A DNA stretch of 64,000 nucleotides from JAAYCB01 sp012744395 (lineage in GTDB: Bacteria > Planctomycetota > Planctomycetia > Pirellulales > Thermoguttaceae). The stretch spans positions 1 through 64,000 of the forward strand of contig JAQVNJ010000007.1 of assembly GCA_028703175.1 (NCBI GenBank). Direction: 5' to 3'. This document shows positions 46,017 to 54,945 of the stretch, piece by piece; positions within the stretch are counted from its first letter, which is position 1, and every line of letters starts with the position of its first letter. A program made the translations under genes and the position numbers. The notes beneath the pieces are model-generated. The model saw nothing but the letters and a program-made list of their open reading frames with translations. It was not told the DNA's origin and did no database searches.

Positions 46017-47300
46017 CTAAACGAACGGCGTGATGCCCGGCATCGCGGTCGGGTAGACCCCGTCGTCGCGCGGCTTGACGGGCGGTTCGGCATCGAGGCC
46101 GTAGGCGGGCAGGCGGTAATCGAGCGTCGACTGCATGGCCTTTTCCCAGGTGATCTCCTGGCCCGTGTAGCAGACCATCTGGGCCAGGATCGCCAGCATC
46201 GTGGTGGTGTACATGTAACGGGTGTTGTTCACCGGCTTGCCCGTGCGAATCCCCTGGAAGAGCTCCACGTGTTCGAGGTCGTACATGCTCGCCTTCTGCC
46301 CGCGATACTCCCACGGGGTCGCCCCTTCGATTCTGCACCGCGAGGGCATCTGGGCGCGCCCCTTGGAGCCGAAGACGACGTCGGTGGTCCCGTTGTAGCA
46401 GCCCGGGATATCGCGGCAGAAGCCGAAGACCCGGACGCCGTTCTCGTATTCGAAGACGACGGCGTGGTGGTCGAACTGATCGCCGTACTTGGGGTCCAGG
46501 CAGACCTGCCGCCCTCCCATCCCCCAGGCCTTCAGCGGCGGCACGTCGCCGAGGACCCAAGAGGCCTTGTCGATGCTGTGGATCAACTGCTGGGCCGTCT
46601 GGTCGCCGGAGAGCCAGTTGAAGTGGTACCAGTTCTGGAACTGGTACTCCATTTCGCTCCACCCGGGCTGCCGTTCGCGGAGCACGTAGGGCACGGTCAG
46701 GTAATTCTCCTGCACCGTGATGATCTCCCCGATGGCCCCATCGTGGATTCGTTGGATCGTCTCGCGGACCGCCGGATCGTACCGCCAGCAGAGGCCGGAG
46801 ACGAGGCTCAGCCCTTTCCGCTTGGCCTCCTCGCCGGCGGCCATCGCCACCTTCAGCCCCGGCACGTCGAGCGCGTGGGGCTTCTCGCAGAAGACATGCT
46901 TGCCGGCGGCGACCGCCGCCTGGAGATAGGCCGGATGGAAGTGCGAAGCGGCCGCGATCAGGACGACATCCACGCAGTCGATCACCTTCTGGTAGGCGTC
47001 GAAGCCGATGAACAGATGATCGTCGTCGACGGCGACCTGGTCCGGCTTGAGCTGCTTGAGCCTCGTGCGCGCGCCCGTGGCGCGATCCGCGAAGATATCG
47101 GCCATCGCCACAAGCGTCACGTCCGGGCCGGCGTTCATGGCGTTGGCGGCGGCGCCGCTGCCCCGCCCGCCGCAGCCGATCAGCCCGATCTTGATTTTGT
47201 CGCTGCCGGCGGCGTGCGACGAGCGGGCCAGCGAAAGGGGGGCGGCGAGCGCCGTCCCGGCGGCGAGCGTGGATTTCAAGAAAGCGCGGCGCGTGGTCAT
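46017..47300 (-). CDS. Tat-exported Gfo/Idh/MocA oxidoreductase (second copy type)
   Basis: The 427-residue protein has a twin-arginine signal (TTRRAFLKSTLAAGTALAAP), a Rossmann motif (IKIGLIGCGGRGSGAAAN) and the catalytic-site EKPHAL (AGKHVFCEKP). The C-terminal domain carries GFO/IDH-type strands and a conserved WYHFNWLSGDQTAQQLIHSID segment seen in planctomycete members. It probably acts on a sugar or inositol derivative outside the cytoplasm. AGGAG lies 9 bases before the ATG. It is only distantly like the product at 34357-35679. The 365-bp gap upstream (47301-47665) shows no gene. Confidence 0.9.
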   Translation of the reverse strand: MTTRRAFLKSTLAAGTALAAPLSLARSSHAAGSDKIKIGLIGCGGRGSGAAANAMNAGPDVTLVAMADIFADRATGARTRLKQLKPDQVAVDDDHLFIGFDAYQKVIDCVDVVLIAAASHFHPAYLQAAVAAGKHVFCEKPHALDVPGLKVAMAAGEEAKRKGLSLVSGLCWRYDPAVRETIQRIHDGAIGEIITVQENYLTVPYVLRERQPGWSEMEYQFQNWYHFNWLSGDQTAQQLIHSIDKASWVLGDVPPLKAWGMGGRQVCLDPKYGDQFDHHAVVFEYENGVRVFGFCRDIPGCYNGTTDVVFGSKGRAQMPSRCRIEGATPWEYRGQKASMYDLEHVELFQGIRTGKPVNNTRYMYTTTMLAILAQMVCYTGQEITWEKAMQSTLDYRLPAYGLDAEPPVKPRDDGVYPTAMPGITPFV

Positions 47301-47665
47301 CGTTTTAGTCTCCTGATTCAGTTCGGTCGGCATCCAGGGCCCATCGCCAAAGCAGCTTCTGGCGAGTTGGCTCCCTGCCGCCATTAAACCATCAGGACGG
47401 CCGCGATGCCACTCGTGCACCGCGGTTTTGGCGGTTTTCTTTTCTCCCGACTCGGCCTTCTTTTCTTTGCAGGGCGGCGGTATCATGGGTTATAGAGGGA
47501 TCGGGCATGGCGGTTCGCTTCACCTCCGCTCCTCGATCATAGATCATTTCGACCCGTGTCCGAAGACCGAACGGGGAATCGGTCCGCCCCCGAGAAGAGG
47601 CATTCTCAGCGGTTTTCGGCAGACTGGGCCGCACCAATTCCAATGGCGACCGTCCGGAGGAATGC

Positions 47666-50600
47666 ATGTCGGCTGCCGGCTCTTCTCCTGATCGGCGATC
47701 GCGGCTGGCCTTCGTCGCTTCGATTCTCATCGCGGGCATGGCGGTCTCACTGGCCGGGTACTGGCTGCTGGCGCGCGGCGAGGACGAACTGCTCGAAGCC
47801 CGGGTGATCGACCGAGCCGACCTGCGAATCCATGCGCTCAACCGTCGTTTCAGCCATGCGGCCGGCGCCAACCTGGTTCCCCTCAGCCGGCTGCACGGCA
47901 GCGGAAAAGACCGCCGCCAGGGGTTTCGCAACATGGCCGAAATACGGCTGTCGCCCAACAGCGACATCCTCGGCCTGATCTGGGCGCCGCGGGTCGACGG
48001 CCAGTCGCGGGAAGAGTTCGAGCAAGCGGTCGCCGCGGAAGACGTCGAGGGCTTCCGCATCCGCTCGGCGACGGACGCCGGCCGTCCCGCCGGCAGCCTC
48101 TATCCGGTCCTCTATGCGGAGCCCGAAGCCTGCCAATCGATGCTCGGCTTCGACCTGGGATCCAGTCCGCCGCTGCGGACGGCCATGGAGGAGGCGCTGC
48201 AGGCCGACCGCGTGGCGACCACTCGGCCGATGGTCTGGCGGGATGCGCCATTCGATGGTCTGGTGGTCGCCGCATTCCGCGCCGTTGGATCCGGGCGGCC
48301 CCCCGGCGATGCCGCCGCGCCGTCCCACCCGAACCTGCAAGGGTTCGCCGTTTCGGTGATCGGGGTCGGCAAGATGATCGAAGACGCCCTCAACCCGTTC
48401 CCGCCGGGGATCGACGTGGTCTTGTTCGATGGGTCCGATCCGAACGCCCTCCGGCCGGAGTGCCTTTACAGTTCGTCCGACCGAGTTGTGCGGCTTGTCG
48501 ACCAGGCAGGCCTGCCGCAACCCCCCGCCGGCCTGACAATGCCCATGCGCGAACTGCTGGTGCCGGGCCGGCCGTGGTTCGCCCAGGGCATTCCGTCCGC
48601 GCAGTACGTCGCCGACCATGCATCGCTGACGCCGCTGGCCGTCCTTCTGGCTGGCGTGTTCGCCACCCTGGCCGTGGCGGCCTATGCCAGTATCTTGCTC
48701 GGCCGGAGCGAGAAGATCAGAGAACTGGTGATCCGCCGGACTGCCGAATTGAACGCGGCGAATCAGGAGCTTTCCCGCGAGCGATTCCTGCTGGACACGC
48801 TGCTCGACCAATCCCCCGACTACATTTACTTCAAGGACACGGCCAGCCGCTTCCTCCGGGTCAGCAGGACGCTGGCCGAATACCTGGGTTTCCGCTCCGT
48901 CGCGGACGCCATGGGAAAGACCGACTTCGACGTCTTTCGCACCGAGTTGGCGGAGGGTTACCGCAAGGATGAAGAGCGGATCATGGCAACCGGCCAGCCG
49001 GTTGTCGACAAGGAAGAGCAGCAGACCGGCCGGGAGGGCGAGCCGATCTGCATGTCGACGACCAAGGTTCCCCTCCGCGACCAGGAGGGGCGGATCGTGG
49101 GGACATTCGGCATCTCCCGCGACATTACCGAGCGGAAGAAGGCCGAGGTCGAATTGGCCAGGGCCAAGGCCGAAGCCGAGGCCGCCAGCCGGGCCAAGAG
49201 CGACTTCCTGGCCAACATGAGCCACGAAATCCGCACCCCGATGAACGCCATCATCGGGATGACCGAGCTGGTCCTGGAGACCCCGCTGGACGATTCCCAG
49301 CGGGAGTACCTCCGCATGGTCCTCGAGTCGAGCGAGTCGCTCTTGTCGATCCTCAACGACGTCCTCGATTTCTCCAAGATCGAGGCCGGAAAGCTCGATC
49401 TGGAGCGGGCGCCGTTCGATCTCCGCGAGGTCGTCGGCGACACGATGAAATCGCTCGCCTTCCGGGCCCACATGAAGGGCCTGGAGCTCGCCTGCCGGAT
49501 CGACCCCGGCGTTCCGGACCGGCTCGTCGGCGACGCGGGACGGCTCCGCCAGGTGGTCGTCAACCTGGTCGGCAACGCGATCAAGTTCACCGAGTCGGGC
49601 GAAGTCGTCCTGGAGTTGTCCAGCGAATTCGTCTCCGACCAGAGGACCCGGCTGCTCGTTGCCGTCCGCGACACGGGGATCGGGATTCCCGAGCAGCGGC
49701 GGCAGGGGATCTTCAACGCCTTCGAACAGGCCGACCTCTCGACCACCCGGCGATTCGGCGGCAGCGGCCTGGGGCTGACCATCTCCAGCCGCCTCGTGAA
49801 AATGATGGGCGGCCGCATCGGGTTGGAGAGTACGCCGGGCGAGGGGAGCACGTTCCATTTCACGGCCGTCTTCGAATTGGCGCCCGGCGTCGAACCGGCA
49901 CGGATGACCCAGCTGGTCGCGGGCACCCCCGTGCTTGTCGTCGACGACAACGCGACCAACCGCCGAATTCTCCACGAAATGCTCTCCAGTTGGGGCATGA
50001 AGCCCACACCGGCCACCGGCGTGCCGGAAGCCATCACCCTGGCCGAACAGGCCCAGCGGGCCGGCTCCCCCTTCCCGCTGATTCTCACCGATGCCAATAT
50101 GCCCGAACGGGACGGCTTCGACCTGGCCAGGCACATCCGGCAACACGAGGAACTGGGCGGCACGATTGTGCTGATGCTGACTTCCGGCGGGTATCCGGAC
50201 GGAGTCTCCCGCTGCAACGAGTTGGGCATTGCCGCCTATCTCCTCAAGCCGATCAAGCAGTCCGAACTGTTCGACGCCGTGGTCATGTCGCTGGGCATCC
50301 GCGGCCAGACGGAACCGGTGCCGCGGGCGGACGTCTGCTGCCATCTTCCGCCCTTGCGGGTACTGCTTGCCGAAGACAGCCTGGTGAGCCAGAAGCTCGC
50401 GGTCGGACTGCTGGAGCGGCACGGCCACCAGGTTGTTGTCGCCAGCCACGGCCGCGAGGCGATTGCCGCTTTCCAGTCGCAGACGTTTGATCTTGTGCTG
50501 ATGGATGTCCAAATGCCCGAGATGGACGGCTACGACGCGACCGCGGCGATCCGCGCCATGGAGCGCGGCACCGGGAAACACATCCCGATCGTCGCCATGA

Positions 50601-51118
50601 CCGCCCACGCGATGAAGGGCGACCGCCAGCGCTGCCTGCAAGCCGGTATGGACGGCTACATCGCCAAACCGATCCGCGCCGCGGCCCTCTTCCAGGCGAT
50701 CGCCGACGTGCTGGCCGGCCGTGCCACCGAACCCGGCGACGCGGCTGCCGACGAGCGCCCCCAGACGCCGGGCGTCGACTGGCAGGAGGCCCTGAACGCC
50801 GTCGGCGGCGACCGCAGGTTGCTCGACGACGTTGTCCGCGGGTTTCTCGAAGAATGCCCGCGACTGCTGGAGACCCTCCGCAAAGCCGTCCGCCAGTCCG
50901 ACCCACGGGACGTGACCGATGCCGCCCACCAGCTCAAGGGCGTCTTGCGTTACTTCGGGCCCGGCGAGGCCTACCAGGCGGCCTGGCGGCTGGAAAAGGT
51001 CGCGCGTCAGGGCGATCTGCGACATGCACCCGAGGAGTTGCAGCAACTCGAAGCGGCGACTGCCCAACTGATCGAAACCGTTGGCAGCACGTGGCGTCAG
51101 GGCGTGCCCGCCCGGTAG
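47666..51118 (+). CDS. Hybrid sensor histidine kinase (CHASE-like/PAS/HK/REC/REC/HPt)
   Basis: The 1150-residue protein has two membrane helices (about 15-36 and 322-345) around an extracytoplasmic CHASE-like sensor, then a PAS/PAC domain (about 372-490). The HisKA domain has His520 in MSHEIRTPMN, and the ATPase domain shows NAIKFTESG, DTGIGI and GGSGLGLTI. Two receiver domains follow, with Asp809 and Asp947 as phosphoacceptors, and a C-terminal HPt with His1088 (AAHQLKG). It is a complete internal phosphorelay of the BarA/EvgS kind. The final response regulator is not adjacent; the orphan REC at 31917-32381 is one candidate in this window. Confidence 0.93.
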   Translation: MSAAGSSPDRRSRLAFVASILIAGMAVSLAGYWLLARGEDELLEARVIDRADLRIHALNRRFSHAAGANLVPLSRLHGSGKDRRQGFRNMAEIRLSPNSDILGLIWAPRVDGQSREEFEQAVAAEDVEGFRIRSATDAGRPAGSLYPVLYAEPEACQSMLGFDLGSSPPLRTAMEEALQADRVATTRPMVWRDAPFDGLVVAAFRAVGSGRPPGDAAAPSHPNLQGFAVSVIGVGKMIEDALNPFPPGIDVVLFDGSDPNALRPECLYSSSDRVVRLVDQAGLPQPPAGLTMPMRELLVPGRPWFAQGIPSAQYVADHASLTPLAVLLAGVFATLAVAAYASILLGRSEKIRELVIRRTAELNAANQELSRERFLLDTLLDQSPDYIYFKDTASRFLRVSRTLAEYLGFRSVADAMGKTDFDVFRTELAEGYRKDEERIMATGQPVVDKEEQQTGREGEPICMSTTKVPLRDQEGRIVGTFGISRDITERKKAEVELARAKAEAEAASRAKSDFLANMSHEIRTPMNAIIGMTELVLETPLDDSQREYLRMVLESSESLLSILNDVLDFSKIEAGKLDLERAPFDLREVVGDTMKSLAFRAHMKGLELACRIDPGVPDRLVGDAGRLRQVVVNLVGNAIKFTESGEVVLELSSEFVSDQRTRLLVAVRDTGIGIPEQRRQGIFNAFEQADLSTTRRFGGSGLGLTISSRLVKMMGGRIGLESTPGEGSTFHFTAVFELAPGVEPARMTQLVAGTPVLVVDDNATNRRILHEMLSSWGMKPTPATGVPEAITLAEQAQRAGSPFPLILTDANMPERDGFDLARHIRQHEELGGTIVLMLTSGGYPDGVSRCNELGIAAYLLKPIKQSELFDAVVMSLGIRGQTEPVPRADVCCHLPPLRVLLAEDSLVSQKLAVGLLERHGHQVVVASHGREAIAAFQSQTFDLVLMDVQMPEMDGYDATAAIRAMERGTGKHIPIVAMTAHAMKGDRQRCLQAGMDGYIAKPIRAAALFQAIADVLAGRATEPGDAAADERPQTPGVDWQEALNAVGGDRRLLDDVVRGFLEECPRLLETLRKAVRQSDPRDVTDAAHQLKGVLRYFGPGEAYQAAWRLEKVARQGDLRHAPEELQQLEAATAQLIETVGSTWRQGVPAR

Positions 51119-51331
51119 CCGCGGGCCGGAGCCGCCGCTCGCCTGGCGGTCGCCGGAGACGTGTTCCGGCTTCGCGCAAGTCGCGCCGATCCGGCGCTTG
51201 TCTGGACGGTTCCGCGTTGCCCCGATCCGCGGCTCCCAGCGCTGCGCGCGGGAGGTTTCAAGGGCGGGTTGCCGATGCTCGGGTGAACACATCGAGCGGC
51301 TCGGCGAGTTTTTGGCAAAGCTCTGGAAAAG

Positions 51332-51363
51332 TTGTATTGATTTTCTAATCAAGGACGATACAA
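51332..51363. promoter_or_regulatory. Nested inverted repeats over the kamA promoter
   Basis: An outer pair, TTGTAT (51332-51337) and ATACAA (51358-51363), encloses an inner perfect pair, TTGATT (51337-51342) and AATCAA (51347-51352). The repeats overlay the -35 and -10 hexamers of the predicted promoter, the position of an operator. The stretch is AT-rich against a 65% GC background. Confidence 0.45.
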
Positions 51364-51364
51364 T
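51337..51364 (+). promoter_or_regulatory. Promoter TTGATT-N16-TACAAT for the kamA operon
   Basis: TTGATT (51337-51342) and TACAAT (51359-51364) are 16 bases apart. Transcription would start near 51371, about 300 nt before the first possible kamA start. It lies in the 553-bp gap after the hybrid kinase gene. Confidence 0.5.
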
Positions 51365-51370
51365 CCCAAA

Positions 51371-51470
51371 GAATACGTCAGACGAGGCTCTCTCCAAGCC
51401 TGACAAGTCAGGCGGGAGTTTCGCTGGCGAAAGCATCTACTCGGCAGGACAACCGAGCTTCAATAGAAAC
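51371..51470 (+). ncRNA. Candidate structured 5' leader with consecutive hairpins
   Basis: Four short hairpins follow one another: AGGCT/AGCCT (51385-51401), GCCTGAC-AA-GTCAGGC (51398-51413), TTTCGC-TG-GCGAAA (51419-51432) and CTCGG/CCGAG (51440-51457). The first two share bases 51398-51401, so they exclude each other as a switch would. It does not match the lysine riboswitch as I remember it. The structures are short and could be chance, but the density is high just after a predicted start site. I see no other content in 51119-51671. Confidence 0.3.
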
Positions 51471-51671
51471 TCACATGACGCGCCGTCCGTTCGCGGTTGG
51501 CAAGAGAGCATCACACGACCTCCTGAGCGGCCCCGCGGCCGCCGGAAATGAGCGATCCCAACATCGTCCTGCTGCTCAGTTGAAGATGGGTTGCGCTCGT
51601 GCGCGCCTGCTGGGGCACGAAGGGAGCTCGTATGCCCCGGCCCATAGGTCGCTCCCCCGAGAGTTTCTGGA

Positions 51672-53144
51672 ATGCGTCAGGCGGATACGGAAGAATGCGC
51701 GTGTACGGCCACCGACGAGGAGCCTCCGGGGCGTCCCCTCGTCTCGGCCACCCTCTCCCCTCACACTCTCACCCTGACTGCCAGGCCGGCTGAAAGCCGA
51801 AACGGACGTCGTCCCAGCAAGGCGCCTCCCCGCGCCGCAGCTCCGGCCGCCGGCCCTGTCGTATTGGCACCGAGTTTCGCCCGGCGAAAAACGCCCGTGC
51901 AGCCCGTCTGCCGGACCGTCGTCGCCCGCCCCCGTGCCGCTCCCTCCGCGGCGACTTCGCGGCGGGGAACCGACCCGCGAACGCGGGCCTTTCGCCGCCG
52001 CTTCTACCCGCAGGTCACCGACCGCGAGTGGAACGACTGGCACTGGCAACTCCGCCACCGGATCCGGACCCTGGGCGAAGCCGAACGCTTCCTGATGCTC
52101 TCCGACGGCGAGCGGGAAGCGATCCTCCGCGGCGGCGCGATGCTGCCGTTTGCAATCACCCCCTACTACCTGGCGCTGCTGGACGCCGGCGACCCGGACC
52201 AGCCGCTGCGGCGGACCGTGATGCCCTCACCCGGCGAATTCGTTCAGACGCGGGGCGAGGCGGACGATCCCCTGGGAGAAGACGGCCACAGTCCGGTGCC
52301 CGGCCTGGTCCACCGCTATCCCGATCGCGTCCTCCTCCTCGCCCTGGACTACTGCTCGACCTATTGCCGCTACTGCACCCGGTCGCGCGTGGTTGGCCAT
52401 GGCGAGTTGGCCCCCGGCGAAGCGCGATTGGAGGCGATCTTCGAGTACCTGGAGAATTCGCCGCAGGTCCGCGACGTCCTCGTCTCCGGGGGAGACCCGC
52501 TGGCGATGAGCGACGACCGGCTCGATTGGATCCTCGGTCGCCTGCGGGCGATTCCCCACATTGAGCTGGTGCGGCTGGGGACGAAGATGCCGGCCGTCCT
52601 GCCGCAGCGGATCACCCCCTCGCTGTGCCGCATGCTGCGGAAATACCATCCGCTCTGGATGAGCCTGCACTTCACCCATCCGGATGAATGCACGCCGGAG
52701 TCCTTCCTGGCCTGCGCGCGGCTGGCCGATTCGGGGATTCCCTTGGGAAGCCAGACGGTGCTGCTCAAGGGGGTCAACGACAACGTGGCCACGATGAAGG
52801 ACCTGGTCCACCGGCTGGTGATGATGCGGGTCCGGCCGTACTACCTTTACCAGTGCGACCCGATTTCCGGCTCGTCGCATTTCCGCACGCCGGTCAGCAA
52901 AGGCCTGGAGATCATCCAGGGATTGCGGGGCCACACGACCGGCTACGCGGTGCCCAACTACGTGATCGACGCTCCCGGCGGCGGCGGCAAGATACCGCTC
53001 CAGCCGGACTATCTCGTTGGCCGCGAGGGCGACGACCTCCTGCTGCGGAACTTCGAAGGCAAGCTCTACCGCTACCCCGACCCGGCCGGAGAGTCCGCGC
53101 CTGGGCAAGACACGATCGCTTCAGGGGCTTCCTGCGGAGCTTGA
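51672..53144 (+). CDS. kamA: Lysine 2,3-aminomutase family radical SAM protein
   Basis: The 490-residue protein matches KamA from about residue 108 (FRRRFYPQVTDREWNDWHWQ). It binds a [4Fe-4S] cluster and SAM through Cys228, Cys232 and Cys235 (CSTYCRYC) and PLP through Lys440 (DAPGGGGK). HSPVPGLVHRYPDRVLLL is a further family hallmark. It should move the alpha-amino group of lysine (or glutamate) to the beta position. The first 105 residues are Ala/Pro/Arg-rich with no family match, and the ATG at 51672 has a weak ribosome-binding site, so the true start may be further in. It is followed after 6 bp by the YkgJ-like gene. Confidence 0.88.
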   Translation: MRQADTEECACTATDEEPPGRPLVSATLSPHTLTLTARPAESRNGRRPSKAPPRAAAPAAGPVVLAPSFARRKTPVQPVCRTVVARPRAAPSAATSRRGTDPRTRAFRRRFYPQVTDREWNDWHWQLRHRIRTLGEAERFLMLSDGEREAILRGGAMLPFAITPYYLALLDAGDPDQPLRRTVMPSPGEFVQTRGEADDPLGEDGHSPVPGLVHRYPDRVLLLALDYCSTYCRYCTRSRVVGHGELAPGEARLEAIFEYLENSPQVRDVLVSGGDPLAMSDDRLDWILGRLRAIPHIELVRLGTKMPAVLPQRITPSLCRMLRKYHPLWMSLHFTHPDECTPESFLACARLADSGIPLGSQTVLLKGVNDNVATMKDLVHRLVMMRVRPYYLYQCDPISGSSHFRTPVSKGLEIIQGLRGHTTGYAVPNYVIDAPGGGGKIPLQPDYLVGREGDDLLLRNFEGKLYRYPDPAGESAPGQDTIASGASCGA

Positions 53145-53150
53145 CAAGCG

Positions 53151-53744
53151 ATGAACGAGCGAGAGCCGCTTTGCGCCCGCTGCGCCGCGCAGCAGCAAAC
53201 CTGCTGCCAGTGCCGGGATGTCTACGTAACCCTGCAAGATGTCCAGCGAATCGGTGCGCTGGCCGGCAGGGCTGATTTCTGGGAGTTCCGCGTTCCGCGG
53301 AACCCGGATTACCTCGATGTCGGCGACGACCCGCTCTGGTTGGAGCGGGTCGTCCGGGTGGACTGCTCCCGTCGCGTGCTGAGACAGGAGCCCAGCGGCG
53401 ATTGTTGCTTCCTTGGGCGGGCAGGCTGCCGCCTGCCCCTGGAAGCCCGGCCGCTGGTCTGCCGTTTGCACCCCTTGGAGTACGACGAGCGGAGCATCAA
53501 GTCCAGCCTTGCCGGCGAGTGCCCCTGGCATCTGCTGGCGCCAGAACAGCCGAAGCTCTCGGCCATCAGCCTGAGCCAGGCCGACGCCGAGCGCTGGCAC
53601 CGGCAATTGTACGACGAGATCCGCCAGGAACCCCGCTGGGCCGGCGGCCACCGGCGGTTGTTGCCAGAGTCCGCCGCGGCCGCTGTCCGCAAGCCGGCCC
53701 TTCTTGCCATGCCTCCCACTTCCTGCGAGAACCATTTGCCATGA
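53151..53744 (+). CDS. YkgJ-family cysteine-cluster protein
   Basis: The 197-residue protein has an N-terminal CARCAAQQQTCCQC cluster and a second cysteine group (DCCFLGRAGCRLPLEARPLVCRLHP), the pattern of the YkgJ zinc- or iron-chelating family. Members probably hold an Fe-S cluster or zinc; their function is unknown. It starts 6 bp after kamA, and its TGA overlaps the ATG of the ATP-grasp gene (ATGA), so the three are translationally coupled. A maturation or redox role for the radical SAM enzyme is an inference. Confidence 0.8.
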   Translation: MNEREPLCARCAAQQQTCCQCRDVYVTLQDVQRIGALAGRADFWEFRVPRNPDYLDVGDDPLWLERVVRVDCSRRVLRQEPSGDCCFLGRAGCRLPLEARPLVCRLHPLEYDERSIKSSLAGECPWHLLAPEQPKLSAISLSQADAERWHRQLYDEIRQEPRWAGGHRRLLPESAAAAVRKPALLAMPPTSCENHLP

Positions 53745-54817
53745 GAATTGGCCTGACTTACGACCTGCGCTCGGAGTACCTCGCGATGGGCCTGAGCGAA
53801 TTGGAGACCGCCGAGTTCGATCGCCCCGACACGATCGACGCGATTCAAGGGGCCCTGGTCGAGCTGGGGCACGAGACCGACCGCATCGGCCACGCCCGGC
53901 AGCTGATCGGCCGGCTGGCCGTCGGCGACCGCTGGGACCTGGTGTTCAACATCTGCGAGGGGCTTTACGGCCCGGCGCGGGAGGCCCAGGTACCGGCCAT
54001 CCTCGACGTCTACGGCGTTGCTTACACGTTCTCGGATCCGCTCGTCCTGGCCGTCGCGCTGGAGAAGGCGATGACCAAGACGCTGCTGAAGGCCGCCGGC
54101 GTGCCAACAACCGCGTTTGCCGTCGTTCGCGATGCGGACGAGCGCCCTGCCGTCGAATTCGGCTATCCGGTGTTTGCCAAGCCGATCGCCGAAGGGACCG
54201 GCAAGGGCATCACCCCCGCCTCGCGAATCCACGCGCCGGAGCAACTCGCCGAGGTCTGCCGCGAGTTGCTGCGTGTTCACCGCCAGCCCGTGCTGATCGA
54301 ACCCTACCTGCCCGGCCGGGAGTTTACCGTGGGCGTCTGGGGCACGGGGCGCGATTCCGAGGTCATCGGCACGCTGGAAATCGTCCTCCGCGCCCACGCC
54401 GAGGAAGGCGTCTATTCCTACGTCAACAAGGAACAGTGCGAGGAGCTGGTCGACTATCTGCCGGTGTCAGCCGAGCGCGACGCGACGGTGTGGGAAGCCG
54501 AGACCATCGCGCTGGATGCATGGCGGGCCCTTGGATGCCGCGACGCCGGCCGGATCGATCTCCGTTGCGACGCGCACGGCCGGATCCAGGTCATGGAGTT
54601 GAACCCTCTGGCCGGCCTCCATCCGGAGCATTCCGATCTGCCGATGATCTGCACCGCGCAGGGAATCCCCTACACTCGGCTGATCGAGCGGATCGTCCAA
54701 TCCGCCTCTGAGCGAATCGGCGCGGATCGCCACCTGGTCGTAAAACCGCTGGCTGCGATGAACGGACAACGCGCATGGCGAACGGAGTGGATTCCGGGCT
54801 ACGGGTCGACGGGGTGA
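53741..54817 (+). CDS. D-Ala-D-Ala-ligase-like ATP-grasp protein
   Basis: The 358-residue protein starts at the ATG at 53741 inside the YkgJ-like gene's stop; the frame is open further up, but that part overlaps YkgJ. It has the N-terminal substrate domain (MRIGLTYDLRSEY, DLVFNICEGLYGPAREAQVPA), the ATP-grasp lysines (EKAMTKTLLKAAGVPTTAF; GYPVFAKPIAEGTGKGI), the acidic LIEPYLPGREFTVGVWG, and the metal site VMELNPLAGLHPEHSDLP. It forms an amide between an amino acid and an amine using ATP. In this operon a beta-amino acid made by KamA is a possible substrate, but that is inference. Confidence 0.85.
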   Translation: MRIGLTYDLRSEYLAMGLSELETAEFDRPDTIDAIQGALVELGHETDRIGHARQLIGRLAVGDRWDLVFNICEGLYGPAREAQVPAILDVYGVAYTFSDPLVLAVALEKAMTKTLLKAAGVPTTAFAVVRDADERPAVEFGYPVFAKPIAEGTGKGITPASRIHAPEQLAEVCRELLRVHRQPVLIEPYLPGREFTVGVWGTGRDSEVIGTLEIVLRAHAEEGVYSYVNKEQCEELVDYLPVSAERDATVWEAETIALDAWRALGCRDAGRIDLRCDAHGRIQVMELNPLAGLHPEHSDLPMICTAQGIPYTRLIERIVQSASERIGADRHLVVKPLAAMNGQRAWRTEWIPGYGSTG

Positions 54818-54945
54818 ATTCCGGGCGACTTGTGCTGGGCAGAGGAAGTCGGTGACCCAAACACGCGCGGCTTCGACGAACATCGCGCCAGGTTTCTTCT
54901 CGCCGGTCGAAATCCCGACGTGATCGAACTGCATCGCGGCGCCCT

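Noticed and set aside
47747..51436. 1229-residue leftward frame opposite the hybrid kinase gene
   Set aside because: It is the antisense shadow of the histidine kinase gene, which has clear domains, and shows Arg/Gly/Asp-rich composition without domains.
51385..51470. Lysine riboswitch
   Set aside because: The hairpins do not show the conserved lysine-riboswitch core as I know it. I keep only the neutral claim of a structured leader.
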